From: Bacteroidota bacterium | Lineage (GTDB): Bacteria; Bacteroidota; Bacteroidia; Chitinophagales; Chitinophagaceae | Direction: 5' to 3' | NCBI GenBank assembly: GCA_023424015.1 | Contig: JAFAEM010000031.1 | Coordinates: 103,239 to 167,238, forward strand | DNA: 64,000 bases | Shown: piece after piece, positions 16,118 to 26,070 of the stretch | How positions within the stretch are numbered: position 1 is the stretch's first letter | Layout: each line of letters opens with the position of its first letter | The notes under the pieces: generated by a model | Told to the model about the DNA's origin: nothing | What the model saw: the letters and a program-made list of their open reading frames with translations, nothing else | Databases searched by the model: none | Made by a program: the position numbers and the translations under genes

Positions 16118-17107
16118 ATGTTTAGATACTTTTTCGCGATTTCCCTGGTGTCGATACTTCTTGGTTGTGGCGATGATGAGACTTCTCCCTATGAAGCCGT
16201 GCTCAGACAGCCGGCCTATGCCAGGGTTACGGACAGCATAAATGAGGAACCGCGTCGTGATGATCTGTATTTCCGACGGGCGGTAATGCTCAATAAAGAC
16301 AATCATATTGAACCCGCGCTGGCTGATTTTCGAAAAGCATGGTCTATCGCTAAAAATGAGGTCTATGCGGTCGGCGTAAGCAATATACTATTGGAGAAAA
16401 AGTCGGATTCAGCCGTCATTTTTCTAAAAGAAGCCATAAAAGAACTTCCCAATAGCCTGTTCCTCCGGATCAGCCTGGCCCGTAGCTATGATGCCCTCAA
16501 CAAAACCGATGAAGCCCTTCTTGTTTGCAACGAAATTTTAGAGAAAGAGCCCGCCCAGGTTAATGCGCTACTGCTAAAAGCCGATCTGCTTGAAAAAAAA
16601 TCCGATACCGCCCAGGTAGTTGAAACACTGGAAAAAGCTTATTCACTCATGCCCTTCAATCGTGAGCTTACCAATCGCCTGGCCTATCAATATGCCGAAT
16701 CAAAAAATGCAAAATCGCTGTTGCTTGCCGATACCCTGCTCCTGCGTGATTCGCTCCAACAATTCGCCGATGCTTTTTATATCAAGGGCATGTATTTTTC
16801 AAATACAGGTAGTTACGCCAAAGCCATCCAGCAATTCAACAACTGCATTCAAAGGGATCATCGTTATCTGAATGCCTATATCGAAAAAGGCAAGATCCTG
16901 CTTGATCAAAAGAAAACAGGCGATGCTCTTAAAACATTTGAACTGGCCAACCGCATTACTCCCTCTTTCCCCGATGCCTGGTACTGGATCGGCCGTTGCG
17001 AAGAGATCCTGGGTAACAAATCCGCTGCAAAAGAAAATTTTGAAAAGGCATACGAACTTGACAAAACATTTATAGAGGCCAGGGAAGCTGCTGAAAAGCT
17101 AAGATAG
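16118..17107 (+). CDS. Tetratricopeptide-repeat lipoprotein
   Basis: The protein has 329 residues from the ATG giving MFRYFFAISLVSILLGCGDDE, with a lipobox LLGC at residues 14-17, so it is lipid-anchored. The open frame extends 79 codons upstream through the oppositely oriented gene and is not used. At least six TPR-like helix pairs follow, for example EALLVCNEILEKEPAQVNALLLKADLLEK, and the last ones AIQQFNNCIQRDHRYLNAYIEKG and ALKTFELANRITPSFPDAWYWIG. TPR proteins are scaffolds for protein complexes; the partner is not identifiable here. Confidence 0.85.
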   Translation: MFRYFFAISLVSILLGCGDDETSPYEAVLRQPAYARVTDSINEEPRRDDLYFRRAVMLNKDNHIEPALADFRKAWSIAKNEVYAVGVSNILLEKKSDSAVIFLKEAIKELPNSLFLRISLARSYDALNKTDEALLVCNEILEKEPAQVNALLLKADLLEKKSDTAQVVETLEKAYSLMPFNRELTNRLAYQYAESKNAKSLLLADTLLLRDSLQQFADAFYIKGMYFSNTGSYAKAIQQFNNCIQRDHRYLNAYIEKGKILLDQKKTGDALKTFELANRITPSFPDAWYWIGRCEEILGNKSAAKENFEKAYELDKTFIEAREAAEKLR

Positions 17108-17175
17108 TTACCGCTACCACGCAACACCTGACTAATCCCAAATTCCTGCCTATCTTGCGTTGAAAAAAATCACCG

Positions 17176-17823
17176 ATGCCAATTGTCGCCCCATCCCTGC
17201 TCGCTTCGAATTTTCTGAAAATGGAAGACGAATGTAAAATGCTCAACGCAAGCGTGGCAGACTGGCTTCATCTTGACGTGATGGACGGTCGTTTTGTTCC
17301 CAACATTAGTTTCGGTCCAATGATCATAGAGTTCTTTCGCAAAGCCACAAATAAACCCTGCGACGTGCACCTGATGATACTTGAGCCCGGTAAGTACGCG
17401 GAAGAATTTAAGAACGCGGGTGCTGATCACCTTACCGTACATTTCGAAGCCTGCCCTCACCTGCACCGCAACCTTCAACAAATAAAATCGCTGGGGATGA
17501 AAGCCGGGGTCGCCATTAACCCACATACACCGGTCTCCCAGCTGAATGATATCCTGCATGATACTGATATTGTACTCATCATGAGCGTAAATCCAGGGTT
17601 CGGCGGACAGAAATTTATCAACTACACTTTAGAAAAGATCAAACAGCTCCGCAAAATGATCGACGATCGCGGCCTGAAGACTCTTATAGAGATCGATGGC
17701 GGCGTTACTGTAGAAAATGCCGCCTCCATCGTAGCCGCAGGCGCCGACGTACTTGTAGCCGGTAACACAGTATTCAAATCTGCCAACCCAACTGACACCA
17801 TTCAACAATTAAAAAATCTCTGA
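17176..17823 (+). CDS. rpe: Ribulose-phosphate 3-epimerase
   Basis: Rpe interconverts ribulose 5-phosphate and xylulose 5-phosphate in the pentose phosphate pathway. The 215-residue TIM barrel has the metal/catalytic motifs LHLDVMDGRFVPN (Asp near residue 34, first signature), CDVHLMI (His), VNPGFGGQKF and IEIDGGV (second Asp, near residue 176), followed by AGADVLVAGNTVF for phosphate binding. A short TATCTTGC box, resembling a -7 element, lies about 20 bases before the ATG. Confidence 0.96.
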   Translation: MPIVAPSLLASNFLKMEDECKMLNASVADWLHLDVMDGRFVPNISFGPMIIEFFRKATNKPCDVHLMILEPGKYAEEFKNAGADHLTVHFEACPHLHRNLQQIKSLGMKAGVAINPHTPVSQLNDILHDTDIVLIMSVNPGFGGQKFINYTLEKIKQLRKMIDDRGLKTLIEIDGGVTVENAASIVAAGADVLVAGNTVFKSANPTDTIQQLKNL

Positions 17824-17958
17824 GTTCTGGGTGGTGAAATAATTTCCTTCCTGTCACCCCGTCTTCGCGGCTAAATCAGCAAAGCCCTTTCTTGCTCCTC
17901 AAACACAACAAATTAGGAGAAACGGCGTTATAAAAATTCATTTGTCTAATATTGTCTG

Positions 17959-20448
17959 ATGACCAGACCAAAACTTGCTTTTTCCTGCCTATTACTGCTG
18001 ATTGGTACACTAGGGCTTGCCCAAAAGAAATCCGCTTTTGTTTCTGGTCGCGTGATCGGTGAAAACGAAGAGCCTTTATCAAATGTTTCCGTTGTCATAT
18101 TGGGAAATCAAAGCGGTATCATGACCAATGACACAGGTTATTTTCGCCTAAAGGTCCCGGCCAATAAAGCATTTGGCCTGGTGTTCACCTATATGGGGCA
18201 TAGGGAAGAACAAAAAAATTTTCTCCTCAACGAAAATGAAGAAGAGTTTATCAGCATCCGTCTTGAGCGGGGCACTACCACTACCCTCCAGGAAGTGATT
18301 ATAAGCGACCAGCGCGATCGCAATGAAGCAGGTTTGATCCGGCCCAATCCCAAATCGGTTATCAATATGCCATCCGTCACTACCGGCGTGGAGAACCTGA
18401 TCAAGATCTTCGTGGGGTCCAACAACGAACTCACCTCGCAATATTCCGTACGCGGCGGCAGCTATGATGAAAACCTGGTTTATGTCAACGATTTTGAGAT
18501 ATTCCGTCCCTACCTCGTTCGCAACGGCCAGCAGGAAGGTTTGAGTTTTATCAACCCGGAGATGGTGCGCAATATAAATTTTTACAATGGAGGTTTCCAG
18601 GCACGTTATGGCGATAAGATGAGTTCTGTGCTGGATATTCAATATAATAAACCACGCAAAACCTTCGGCGGATCAGCTTATGTCGGTATACTCGAACAGG
18701 GACTGCACGTGGAAGGAATCAGCAATAATAAAAAATTCACTTACCTGCTGGGAGCAAGAAACCGGAGCAACCGTAACCTGCTAAGCCGGCAGGAGACCGA
18801 AGGTAATTATGTGCCATCCTCCTCAGACCTTCAGGCATTGTTGACCTACCTGGTTACCAGCAAATCAACGATTGAATTGTTTGGGAATATCTCACAAACA
18901 AAATTCTCATTGCAGCCCGCGTTCAGTCAACTCACCTCATCCGTGTTCTCTCCATTTTTTACCTCCAACCTCGGCATGGATATTTACTTCGAGGGGAATG
19001 AAAAAGATCAGTACACCACCAATATGATTGGAGTCTCTTTCACCAGTCAGCTCAGTAAAAAATTCAGACTGAAATGGATGGCTTCCCGTTTTGAAAATGA
19101 TGAAAGAGAAAATGTAGACATCACCGGTGCTTATCTTTTTGGCGAACGTGATTTCGATAAAAGCAAACCCAGTTTTGGTTTGATCGTAAGCCCGTTGGGT
19201 GCAGGTGTATTTCAAAACTTTGCCCGCAACCAGCTCAATATTGAAAACTGGAATTTTTCCTTCAAGGCCAACCTCGAAAAAGGCCAGCATGCATGGCAGG
19301 GCGGAATCGCTTACGACAAAACCCTGATCAACGACAAGCTGCACGAATGGGAGTACCAGGATTCCGCGGGATATAGCCTGCCGTACCAGCCCGATATGCT
19401 CAACCTGAGCAAATCGCTGCGATCTACAGCGGACCTGGATATAAATAAGTTTTCCGGCTATTTGCAGGACAATATCCGGTTTGGCGACTCACTCAACCTC
19501 TACACCTTTACCGCCGGGATGCGGTTCAATTATAATTCCCTCAACCAGGAATTTTTGATATCGCCGCGCATCGGGGCCAGTTGGAAGCCCAACTGGAAAC
19601 ATGATTTTGTATTTCGCGTAGCTGCAGGTGCCTATCACCAGCCTCCATTTTACCGTGAACTGCGCCGGTATGATGGCACCGTGAACACGGATCTTAAAGC
19701 ACAAAAATCCTGGCAGGGTTTACTGGGCTTTGATTATAATTTTACAGGCTTTGGCCGGCCGATGCGATGGACCACCGAAGTCTATTATAAAAACATGACT
19801 GATGTTGTGCCTTATGATGTAGACAATGTGCGGGTACGCTATTTTGGTGAAAACAATGCAAAAGCTTATGCCGCCGGTGTTGAAATGCGACTTTATGGCG
19901 AGTTGGTCAAAGACGCTGAATCCTGGATCAGTATCGGGCTGATGAATACCAGGGAAGATATTGCAGGAGATACTTACAAAGATTATACTCTTAACGACCT
20001 CAACGAACCTATCGACAGCGTGACGCTTGAAAAGGGCTGGGTGCGCCGCCCCACCGATCGTCGCATCACGTTTGGCATGTATTTTCAGGATTACCTGGCC
20101 ACCAACCGTAATCTCAAAATGTACCTGAATCTTTTATACGGCAGTAACCTGCCTTATAATATTCCCAACAATACCAAGTATCGCAACGGTCTTGAGATCC
20201 CGGCTTATATACGCGCGGATATAGGCTTCAGCGCCCTCCTGTTGGATGCCGATCGGAGTAAGCGCCGTAGCCATAGTCCGTTCCTTGGTTTTGATAATAT
20301 CTGGGCCAGCCTCGAAGTATTCAACATCATCGACCGCGACAATACGATCTCGTATCTGCTGATCAAGGATTTTTCGAATACGACGTATACCATGCCGCAG
20401 CGGTTGACCCCGAGGTTGGTGAATTTTAAGATCGTGGCGAGGTGGTGA
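17959..20448 (+). CDS. TonB-dependent outer-membrane receptor with carboxypeptidase-regulatory-like domain
   Basis: The protein has 829 residues. The signal peptide ends at LGLAQ (near residue 22). A carboxypeptidase-regulatory-like (CNA-B-like) domain spans about residues 27-110 (VSGRVIGENEEPLSNVSVVILGNQSGI). The plug begins near residue 130, with the region YSVRGGSYDENLVYVNDFEIFRP typical of TonB plugs, and a 22-strand barrel fills the rest. It lacks a SusD partner, so it is not a classical glycan-uptake pair; siderophore, vitamin or peptide import are possible. The nearest neighbours, rpe and an ankyrin protein, do not reveal the ligand. Confidence 0.88.
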   Translation: MTRPKLAFSCLLLLIGTLGLAQKKSAFVSGRVIGENEEPLSNVSVVILGNQSGIMTNDTGYFRLKVPANKAFGLVFTYMGHREEQKNFLLNENEEEFISIRLERGTTTTLQEVIISDQRDRNEAGLIRPNPKSVINMPSVTTGVENLIKIFVGSNNELTSQYSVRGGSYDENLVYVNDFEIFRPYLVRNGQQEGLSFINPEMVRNINFYNGGFQARYGDKMSSVLDIQYNKPRKTFGGSAYVGILEQGLHVEGISNNKKFTYLLGARNRSNRNLLSRQETEGNYVPSSSDLQALLTYLVTSKSTIELFGNISQTKFSLQPAFSQLTSSVFSPFFTSNLGMDIYFEGNEKDQYTTNMIGVSFTSQLSKKFRLKWMASRFENDERENVDITGAYLFGERDFDKSKPSFGLIVSPLGAGVFQNFARNQLNIENWNFSFKANLEKGQHAWQGGIAYDKTLINDKLHEWEYQDSAGYSLPYQPDMLNLSKSLRSTADLDINKFSGYLQDNIRFGDSLNLYTFTAGMRFNYNSLNQEFLISPRIGASWKPNWKHDFVFRVAAGAYHQPPFYRELRRYDGTVNTDLKAQKSWQGLLGFDYNFTGFGRPMRWTTEVYYKNMTDVVPYDVDNVRVRYFGENNAKAYAAGVEMRLYGELVKDAESWISIGLMNTREDIAGDTYKDYTLNDLNEPIDSVTLEKGWVRRPTDRRITFGMYFQDYLATNRNLKMYLNLLYGSNLPYNIPNNTKYRNGLEIPAYIRADIGFSALLLDADRSKRRSHSPFLGFDNIWASLEVFNIIDRDNTISYLLIKDFSNTTYTMPQRLTPRLVNFKIVARW

Positions 20449-20710
20449 GCACCGGATAGATTAATGTCATGATACTTATTATTCTGCCAATCAAACAATC
20501 CTATCCAGGGACAATTAACGAATCATAGCGAAACCTTCCTTTTTGCATAGTACACCCAATTAAATTCAATTCTTCTTGCAAGGAAACCTTGTGACTTATC
20601 CTAAAATAATTCAACCGCTTAAACCTTTAATACCAAAATCTTGCCGGTCATCGTAATTGATATCAAATCCGGCTGATCGCTGCTTAACTTATAGTACAAT
20701 TTACCTGGCC

Positions 20711-21562
20711 ATGCATAACAATACAACACCCCGGCGCCGGTTTATCAAAAGAACAGCCATGGGCCTGTTTGGCATCATGGCGTTTAACAATACCTCCGCG
20801 AAGAATAGCAGTTATAACCCACCTGACACCGAATCCCTTTTTTACCGCTATCCAAGTATGGATGATAATATGGTAATGGGTATCGTAGGTGCTTCCCACG
20901 GAAATTTTGACAGGGTCAAACAACTGGTTGGTCAAAGGCCCGAACTGGCAGGCGCAGCCTGGGATTGGGGTTTTGGTGATTGGGAAACCGCCCTGGGTGC
21001 CGCATCGCATGTTGGCCGCCGGGATATAGCAGAATATTTGATCAGTCATGGCGCGAGACCCGATATTTTTACTTACACCATGATGGGCATGTTAAAAAGT
21101 GTACAGGAGATCATTGAGACAGTTCCGGGTATCCAAACCCATAATGGCCCGCATGGAATCACCCTGCTCCAACATGCGCGTAACAGGCTCGAGGACAAAA
21201 ATATTTCTGCATCAGACCGGGCTAATGTAAACAAGGTAATCAGTTACCTCGAAAATCTTGGCAATGCCGATCAGAAACCAAAAAGCCTGGACATGACTGA
21301 TGAAGAAAAGAAAAGATTGCTGGGTGAATACAGGTTTGGAAATGGAGAAGATGAAATATTTGTAGTGGATATACACCGCCTGGGCTTTTTACAATTAGGC
21401 CGCAAAGGTTACGGTCCAAGGAAACTAAATAAGATAGATGACAATATATTTTCGCCCGCTGGTGCTGCTTCGGTCAGGATCATTTTCAAAATGGAAAATG
21501 ATAAAGCAGTTTCATTAAGCGTTCATGAACCTGAACCGCTGGTGATCGCAAATAGGATCTGA
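20711..21562 (+). CDS. Tat-exported ankyrin-repeat protein
   Basis: The protein has 283 residues from the ATG giving MHNNTTPRRRFIKRTAMGLFG; the upstream open frame (18 codons) is ignored. The RRRFIKRT block followed by a hydrophobic stretch and TSAKN is a twin-arginine signal. At about residues 60-125 there are ankyrin-like repeats (GNFDRVKQLVGQRPELAGAAWDWGFGDWETALGAASHVGRRDIAEYLISHGARPD). The C-terminal ~80 residues (LLGEYRFGNGEDEIFVVDI onward) form a beta-rich domain of unknown function. Similar exported ankyrin proteins are common in Bacteroidota without known role. Confidence 0.75.
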   Translation: MHNNTTPRRRFIKRTAMGLFGIMAFNNTSAKNSSYNPPDTESLFYRYPSMDDNMVMGIVGASHGNFDRVKQLVGQRPELAGAAWDWGFGDWETALGAASHVGRRDIAEYLISHGARPDIFTYTMMGMLKSVQEIIETVPGIQTHNGPHGITLLQHARNRLEDKNISASDRANVNKVISYLENLGNADQKPKSLDMTDEEKKRLLGEYRFGNGEDEIFVVDIHRLGFLQLGRKGYGPRKLNKIDDNIFSPAGAASVRIIFKMENDKAVSLSVHEPEPLVIANRI

Positions 21563-21671
21563 ACAACTCCTCCACTCTTAAAATAAGGTATGTGCGGGTA
21601 TTCTCCGAAGCAGGGCAAGCCTTAATACCTCCGACAAAATTTTATACCAGAGTTTGTATTTTTACCCTCCC

Positions 21672-21758
21672 GGAGAAATGCCAGAGCGGTTGAATGGGAC
21701 GGTCTCGAAAACCGTTGTACGGGCAACTGTACCGAGGGTTCGAATCCCTCTTTCTCCG
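21672..21758 (+). tRNA. tRNA-Ser (anticodon CGA)
   Basis: The 87-base cloverleaf has acceptor stem GGAGAAA/TTTCTCC, D-arm GCCAGAGCGGTTGAATGGGA, anticodon loop CTCGAAA with CGA at 21706-21708, a long variable arm as expected for a class II serine tRNA, and the T-loop GGTTCGAATCC. CCA is not encoded. It decodes UCG. Confidence 0.97.
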
Positions 21759-21865
21759 CAGTGCTCACCGAAGCGTCAGCGATGGTGGGCTTTTGAATTT
21801 CTAACAGACCTCTTTAACAGCCAATTCCATCGGAATGATTTCGAAACTTCTATCGAGAGCAAATT

Positions 21866-22013
21866 AATAGACTGGCCAAAACAATAATGGAGAGATTATG
21901 AGATCGCTAATATCTATAACTAATTCCTCCATGCCGGCCTCAATTACAACCGGGTTTCAACCAGTCTATTTATTTATCAGAAAAGGAAAAAATTATTCCA
22001 TTATTGTTTCGGC
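21866..22013. repeat. Interleaved inverted repeats at the 3' end of the phosphodiesterase gene
   Basis: Arm A AATAGACTGG (21866-21875) is complementary to CCAGTCTATT (21961-21970). Arm B, a 17-base segment at 21875-21891 (GCCAAAACAATAATGGA), is complementary with one mismatch to 21997-22013, which is the last six codons or so of the phosphodiesterase gene. The order A-B-A'-B' is that of a pseudoknot, or of an inverted duplication of the gene's 3' end. Confidence 0.6.
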
Positions 22014-23333
22014 TAATTTATTTTCAACGTCCAGGAACTTGATACCCAATAAACGCGCAACCAGCGGAGCAATATCCGTGAGATTCATTTGCTTTACCAC
22101 CGCAGCTTTTTTTATTCCCCTGCCATAGGCTACAAATCCCGTTTGTATCTCCTTAAAATCAGGTAGGTGACCGTGTGTAGAGCCGCCAGCCGGCTGAAAG
22201 ACTTCGCCAGTTAGCGACCCACTAAAGGAAATCCCGGGAGTTGCACCTAGTGCAAGAACTGCATTTGGATCCCCTCCGCTCAACTTAAATTCGGCAACAT
22301 CAATTACTTTGAACAAACTTTTTACACTATCAGGAAGAGCGGAAATCGTTTCCTTTACCTTGTTTAATGTTACCTTATCAGCAGCATCTTTAAGATGTAA
22401 GAACGCAGAACCTCCCGCAGACTTAAATTGCGCCTTCCATGCCCCGGTTTTAATATCAGTGATGAGTCCCACTTTTGATAGCCAAACATTAGGCGCAATG
22501 GAAGTCTTGGTATTTACATGCCCGTGATCTCCGGTAACAATTACAGCGGTACTGTCTTTTATTCCAGCTCTCTCAATGCTTTCAATGATCGTTCGTAAAT
22601 CACGGTCCACCCCAGAAACTGCTCTCCTTACCATATTCCCATCACGTCCTTCCTTATGCTGGTAATGATCAACCGCTGTAAGATGAATGGTGATGAAATT
22701 AGGCTTAAACGTTCTGATAAGATAAGCCCCTATACGTGCCATTGTCTGATCCTGCACCAGGTAATCGTCTACTATCGAAAAATCAGTGTTCGTGAGTTTA
22801 CCAGTTGCCTCCGCTTCAATTTTCTCAAATAGCTGAGGTGGAGTTATATGCGGTATTGTAACTGCTAACTGGGTTACACCTTTCTTTTTTATAACCGGAA
22901 CATTGTAGGTGATGGGCGATCCGACGGCCACCGGCCAGTTTACGCTGGCAGTCTGCATACCCGCGGTCTCAACAGCTTGCCACAATGTTGGAGCTTTGAT
23001 AGCGCTATAATACCAATACCATTCGTCGGAACTTCTATCGGGTATAAAAGGAGAGTTATAGTAGATCCCGTGCCGGGCCGGAGTTACACCGGTTACCAGC
23101 GTCGTATGTGCTGGCAGTGTGGAAGAAGGAAATACACTATTTACGCCTTCCGCATACACACCTTCCTTTGCCATTATGCTCAAATTGACCATTCCCCATG
23201 AGGGATCCTGATAAAACTCGGGTCGCAAACCATCGATGGTTATGAGTACTACGTGTTTAACATTTTGAGTGCTCGCCGTCTGCCATCCAAATAACAACAA
23301 TATAAACAGGCACCGTATAGTCAATGTATTCAT
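21993..23333 (-). CDS. Type I phosphodiesterase / nucleotide pyrophosphatase-like enzyme
   Basis: This secreted member of the alkaline phosphatase superfamily has 446 residues and a signal peptide ending near TASTQN. The metal and nucleophile motifs are LITIDGLRPEFY (Asp ligand, near residue 33) and FPSSTLPAHTTLVTG (nucleophile Thr within SSTLPAHT), then TAVDHYQHKEG (Asp and His), VIVTGDHGHV (Asp, His) and GSTHGHLPD (His). Members split phosphodiesters, nucleotide pyrophosphates, phosphonoacetate or lipid phosphodiesters. The specific substrate is not evident. It is the last gene of the minus-strand SusCD locus, 27 bases after the FAD oxidoreductase. Confidence 0.88.
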   Translation of the reverse strand: MNTLTIRCLFILLLFGWQTASTQNVKHVVLITIDGLRPEFYQDPSWGMVNLSIMAKEGVYAEGVNSVFPSSTLPAHTTLVTGVTPARHGIYYNSPFIPDRSSDEWYWYYSAIKAPTLWQAVETAGMQTASVNWPVAVGSPITYNVPVIKKKGVTQLAVTIPHITPPQLFEKIEAEATGKLTNTDFSIVDDYLVQDQTMARIGAYLIRTFKPNFITIHLTAVDHYQHKEGRDGNMVRRAVSGVDRDLRTIIESIERAGIKDSTAVIVTGDHGHVNTKTSIAPNVWLSKVGLITDIKTGAWKAQFKSAGGSAFLHLKDAADKVTLNKVKETISALPDSVKSLFKVIDVAEFKLSGGDPNAVLALGATPGISFSGSLTGEVFQPAGGSTHGHLPDFKEIQTGFVAYGRGIKKAAVVKQMNLTDIAPLVARLLGIKFLDVENKLAETIME

Positions 23334-23360
23334 ATAAACATTTGCTTTTTGAAATAATAT

Positions 23361-24734
23361 TTATTTGCTAACAATGGCGCCTGCATTTCGCAACACCTGC
23401 TGAAGCTTTTGTACGTCGACATCCTTAAGGGCACAGTTATCTTTTACGGCTATACTGGCGGCAACACCAGCAGCTTCACCTATAGCCATACAAGTTGCCA
23501 TTGCCCGGGTAAGTCCAAAGGGATAGGGCTCTACTGAAATACACCGACCGCTGGCGAGAAGACCTTCCACATTATTTGACACCAGGCAACCATAGGGTAT
23601 TCCAATGGCATGCGCCGATGGCAGGAGACTTAACCCGACACCATTTTGATGTATATCTACATTATAACCCGCCAACGCCACCGAATCTTCAGGCACTAAT
23701 AATTCATCAATATTTTCCTTAGTAATAGTTTTAATTCCCCTTATTCTCCTGCTCTCCCTGGCATATACACCCGATGCTGTATTTGCTAAAAAAGCATCCT
23801 GGAAACCCGGACAATAGTTTCTAAAAAAATTCGTCAGCATTTTGACCTGGCGACGGCCTTCAATTTCAGCTTTACTCAGGCTTAATGGATCTGTGGGATC
23901 CACATGCAACATGCGGGTAGCATTGATAACAATTTCATTCTTGTTGGGCTGTTTCGCAAAAATGACACGGTCCCTGGGAATATCAAAATCACCCTGCTCA
24001 CGGGCCTTTTGTATAAACTCATTAAATCCCGTAAAATAAAAAGATTCTGTATTTAGGAAATAATCGAGAGTATAGTCTATACCGGCGCCATAAGTACCGG
24101 GAGTCTTAAAAGTTTCGGGATGCTGTTTGATGTACTCCAGCATTTCGTCAACATGTACATTTCCCAGGCTAAAAATAAGTGACACGGGCTGAATCTGCCC
24201 CTTAAGCGCATCTCCCATTTCATAATTTGCTCCCGCAAGGTGGGCAGCCGTACCATCACCTGTACTATCAATGACGACTGTACATGAGGCGGTCAACTCC
24301 GAACTCCTCGAGAAAAGAGAAACTCCTCTCACTGATCCGCTTTCAACAAATACATCCCTGATCTCAGTCGAAAACAGAATATCGACACCAGCTTCGACGC
24401 ACATCTCGGTGGCGACGCCCATTAACTGATAAGGATTAACAGGTGTAAAGGAATTATGTATTGGGCAGGGGAAGTGACCTTCAAAACTACCGCCTGTAGC
24501 AGCCAGCTTTCTCACCAGTTCATCTGCAATTCCTGCTACAACCTGTTCACCGGTACGATCATAAAAAGCCAGTAGTGGTAACCCGGTAGCTGCTACACCG
24601 CCCAAAAACGCGTTTCGTTCTACCAGTAAGGTTTTAATTCCTAACCTGCCCGCCGCAATGGCTGCGGGAAATCCACCCGGTCCTCCGCCGATCACGATCA
24701 GGTCATACGAACCAATATTCTTCTGAAATTTCAC
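23361..24734 (-). CDS. FAD-dependent oxidoreductase (FAD_oxidored type)
   Basis: The protein has 457 residues. The N-terminal Rossmann loop is LIVIGGGPGGFPAAIAAGRLGIKTLLVER (residues 12-40), followed by NAFLGGVAATGLPLL. A second FAD contact is VVIDSTGDGTAAHLAGA, and the C-terminal ASGRCISVEPYPFGLTRAMATCMAIGEAAGVAASIA closes the cofactor site. It has no clear export signal. Proteins of this family appear in sugar and sugar-acid catabolic loci, where they oxidise or dehydrate uncharacterised substrates. Its place between an MFS importer and an exported phosphodiesterase suggests it acts on the imported product. Confidence 0.83.
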   Translation of the reverse strand: MKFQKNIGSYDLIVIGGGPGGFPAAIAAGRLGIKTLLVERNAFLGGVAATGLPLLAFYDRTGEQVVAGIADELVRKLAATGGSFEGHFPCPIHNSFTPVNPYQLMGVATEMCVEAGVDILFSTEIRDVFVESGSVRGVSLFSRSSELTASCTVVIDSTGDGTAAHLAGANYEMGDALKGQIQPVSLIFSLGNVHVDEMLEYIKQHPETFKTPGTYGAGIDYTLDYFLNTESFYFTGFNEFIQKAREQGDFDIPRDRVIFAKQPNKNEIVINATRMLHVDPTDPLSLSKAEIEGRRQVKMLTNFFRNYCPGFQDAFLANTASGVYARESRRIRGIKTITKENIDELLVPEDSVALAGYNVDIHQNGVGLSLLPSAHAIGIPYGCLVSNNVEGLLASGRCISVEPYPFGLTRAMATCMAIGEAAGVAASIAVKDNCALKDVDVQKLQQVLRNAGAIVSK

Positions 24735-24764
24735 TTTAATTTTTTTGTTACGTTAAAAAGTTAA

Positions 24765-25988
24765 TTATTTCTCCTTCCTGATAAACTTCCACAAGATCAT
24801 TACGGCAATCGGATGCAGCAGGGCCAGCACGATAAAGACTTTTTCCGCGCCAATGGTCCCAATATACCGGCCCGTGAAAAAATTCATCAAGATGGCACCC
24901 AGCGCTCCAAACCCACCTGCAATGCCTAAAACACTTGATACATTGCCTACAGGAAAGGTTTCCGATACAACGATGTTGATATTAAACAACCATGTGAGTG
25001 ATATCACGCCTACCAGGCTAAATATCGCAATGGTGATATATGCGTTACCTATAAAAGGAGTCAGCGCACAAAGAGGCGAAAAACACGCGATAGTTGTCAA
25101 CATAACTCTTCGGGAACGCAAAGGCGAATTGCCTTTTTTCACCATCCGATCAGACCATGATGACATTCCAACCGCGCCTAAATCGGCAATTAAAAATGGT
25201 ATCCAACCGAAAAAACCTATCTGGACCAAACTCAAACCTGATTGTTCCTGTAAATAACCTGGCAGCCAAAACAAACAAAAATACCATACGGGATCGCTGA
25301 TAAACCGAATCAGGATAACGCCCCATAGACTCTTTTTTGTCCATAGATCTTTCCACGCAAATTTTTGCTCAGGTACGATAGCGGCCGATTTTTCCAGCTT
25401 CATAGCATAGTCTTTCGGGGGATCACGATACACTAAAAACCAGCAAAGCGCTATAAACAACCCAGCCACACCTCCAACAATAAACGCCATATGCCAGTCA
25501 AACTGTATTGTTAACCATACGGCGAGCGGCGGAGCAACAATGGCCCCTATCGAACTTCCCGACTCAGCCAGGCTATTAGCTGTAGCACGTGCTTTGGAAG
25601 AAAACCATAGTGTTACAACTTTGAGTTTGACCGGGAAATTGGCCGGCTCTGTAACTCCCAGCAAACCTCTGAAAAAAGTTAGTTGCATCAGGTTTTTCGA
25701 TACAGCTGCACCAAAGCTCGACAGGGACCATCCGATAATGCTGACCAACATGACAGGGCGGGGACCCAGTTTATCAACCATCCATCCTGAAACAGGGTAC
25801 ATCAATGCATAGAAGATCGTAAAAACATTGATCAACATGGCGTATCCCGAGTCGTCCATATTAAACTCATCCTTCAATACTGGTTTGAGTACCGCCAATA
25901 TTTGCCGGTCATAGTAATTGAATACTGTAGCGAGAAAAACAATTCCAACAATGAGCCAACGCCTGTTTTCCGGTTTCCTTAATATCAT
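24765..25988 (-). CDS. MFS transporter, anion:cation symporter (hexuronate-like) family
   Basis: This inner-membrane transporter has 407 residues and twelve helices. The marks of the ACS subfamily are FNYYDRQILAVLKPVLKDEF in helix 1 (NYxDR), MVDKLGPRPVMLVS after helix 2, and GVTEPANFPVKLKVVTLWF near residue 113. Relatives import hexuronates, phthalate, nicotinate or other organic anions. In this operon it probably carries the degradation product delivered by SusCD into the cytoplasm. It is 82 bases after susD and 30 bases before the oxidoreductase. Confidence 0.88.
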   Translation of the reverse strand: MILRKPENRRWLIVGIVFLATVFNYYDRQILAVLKPVLKDEFNMDDSGYAMLINVFTIFYALMYPVSGWMVDKLGPRPVMLVSIIGWSLSSFGAAVSKNLMQLTFFRGLLGVTEPANFPVKLKVVTLWFSSKARATANSLAESGSSIGAIVAPPLAVWLTIQFDWHMAFIVGGVAGLFIALCWFLVYRDPPKDYAMKLEKSAAIVPEQKFAWKDLWTKKSLWGVILIRFISDPVWYFCLFWLPGYLQEQSGLSLVQIGFFGWIPFLIADLGAVGMSSWSDRMVKKGNSPLRSRRVMLTTIACFSPLCALTPFIGNAYITIAIFSLVGVISLTWLFNINIVVSETFPVGNVSSVLGIAGGFGALGAILMNFFTGRYIGTIGAEKVFIVLALLHPIAVMILWKFIRKEK

Positions 25989-26070
25989 TTTATAACTTAT
26001 AAGCCGCCCTGCAACATAGCCATAGATTGCAGCTTCGATTTTCTTTAATTATAGTTCTTCATTCGCGTTG

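Noticed and set aside
21654..21887. 77-residue ORF across the tRNA-Ser gene
   Set aside because: It is a translation of the tRNA and its flanks; the cloverleaf explains the sequence.
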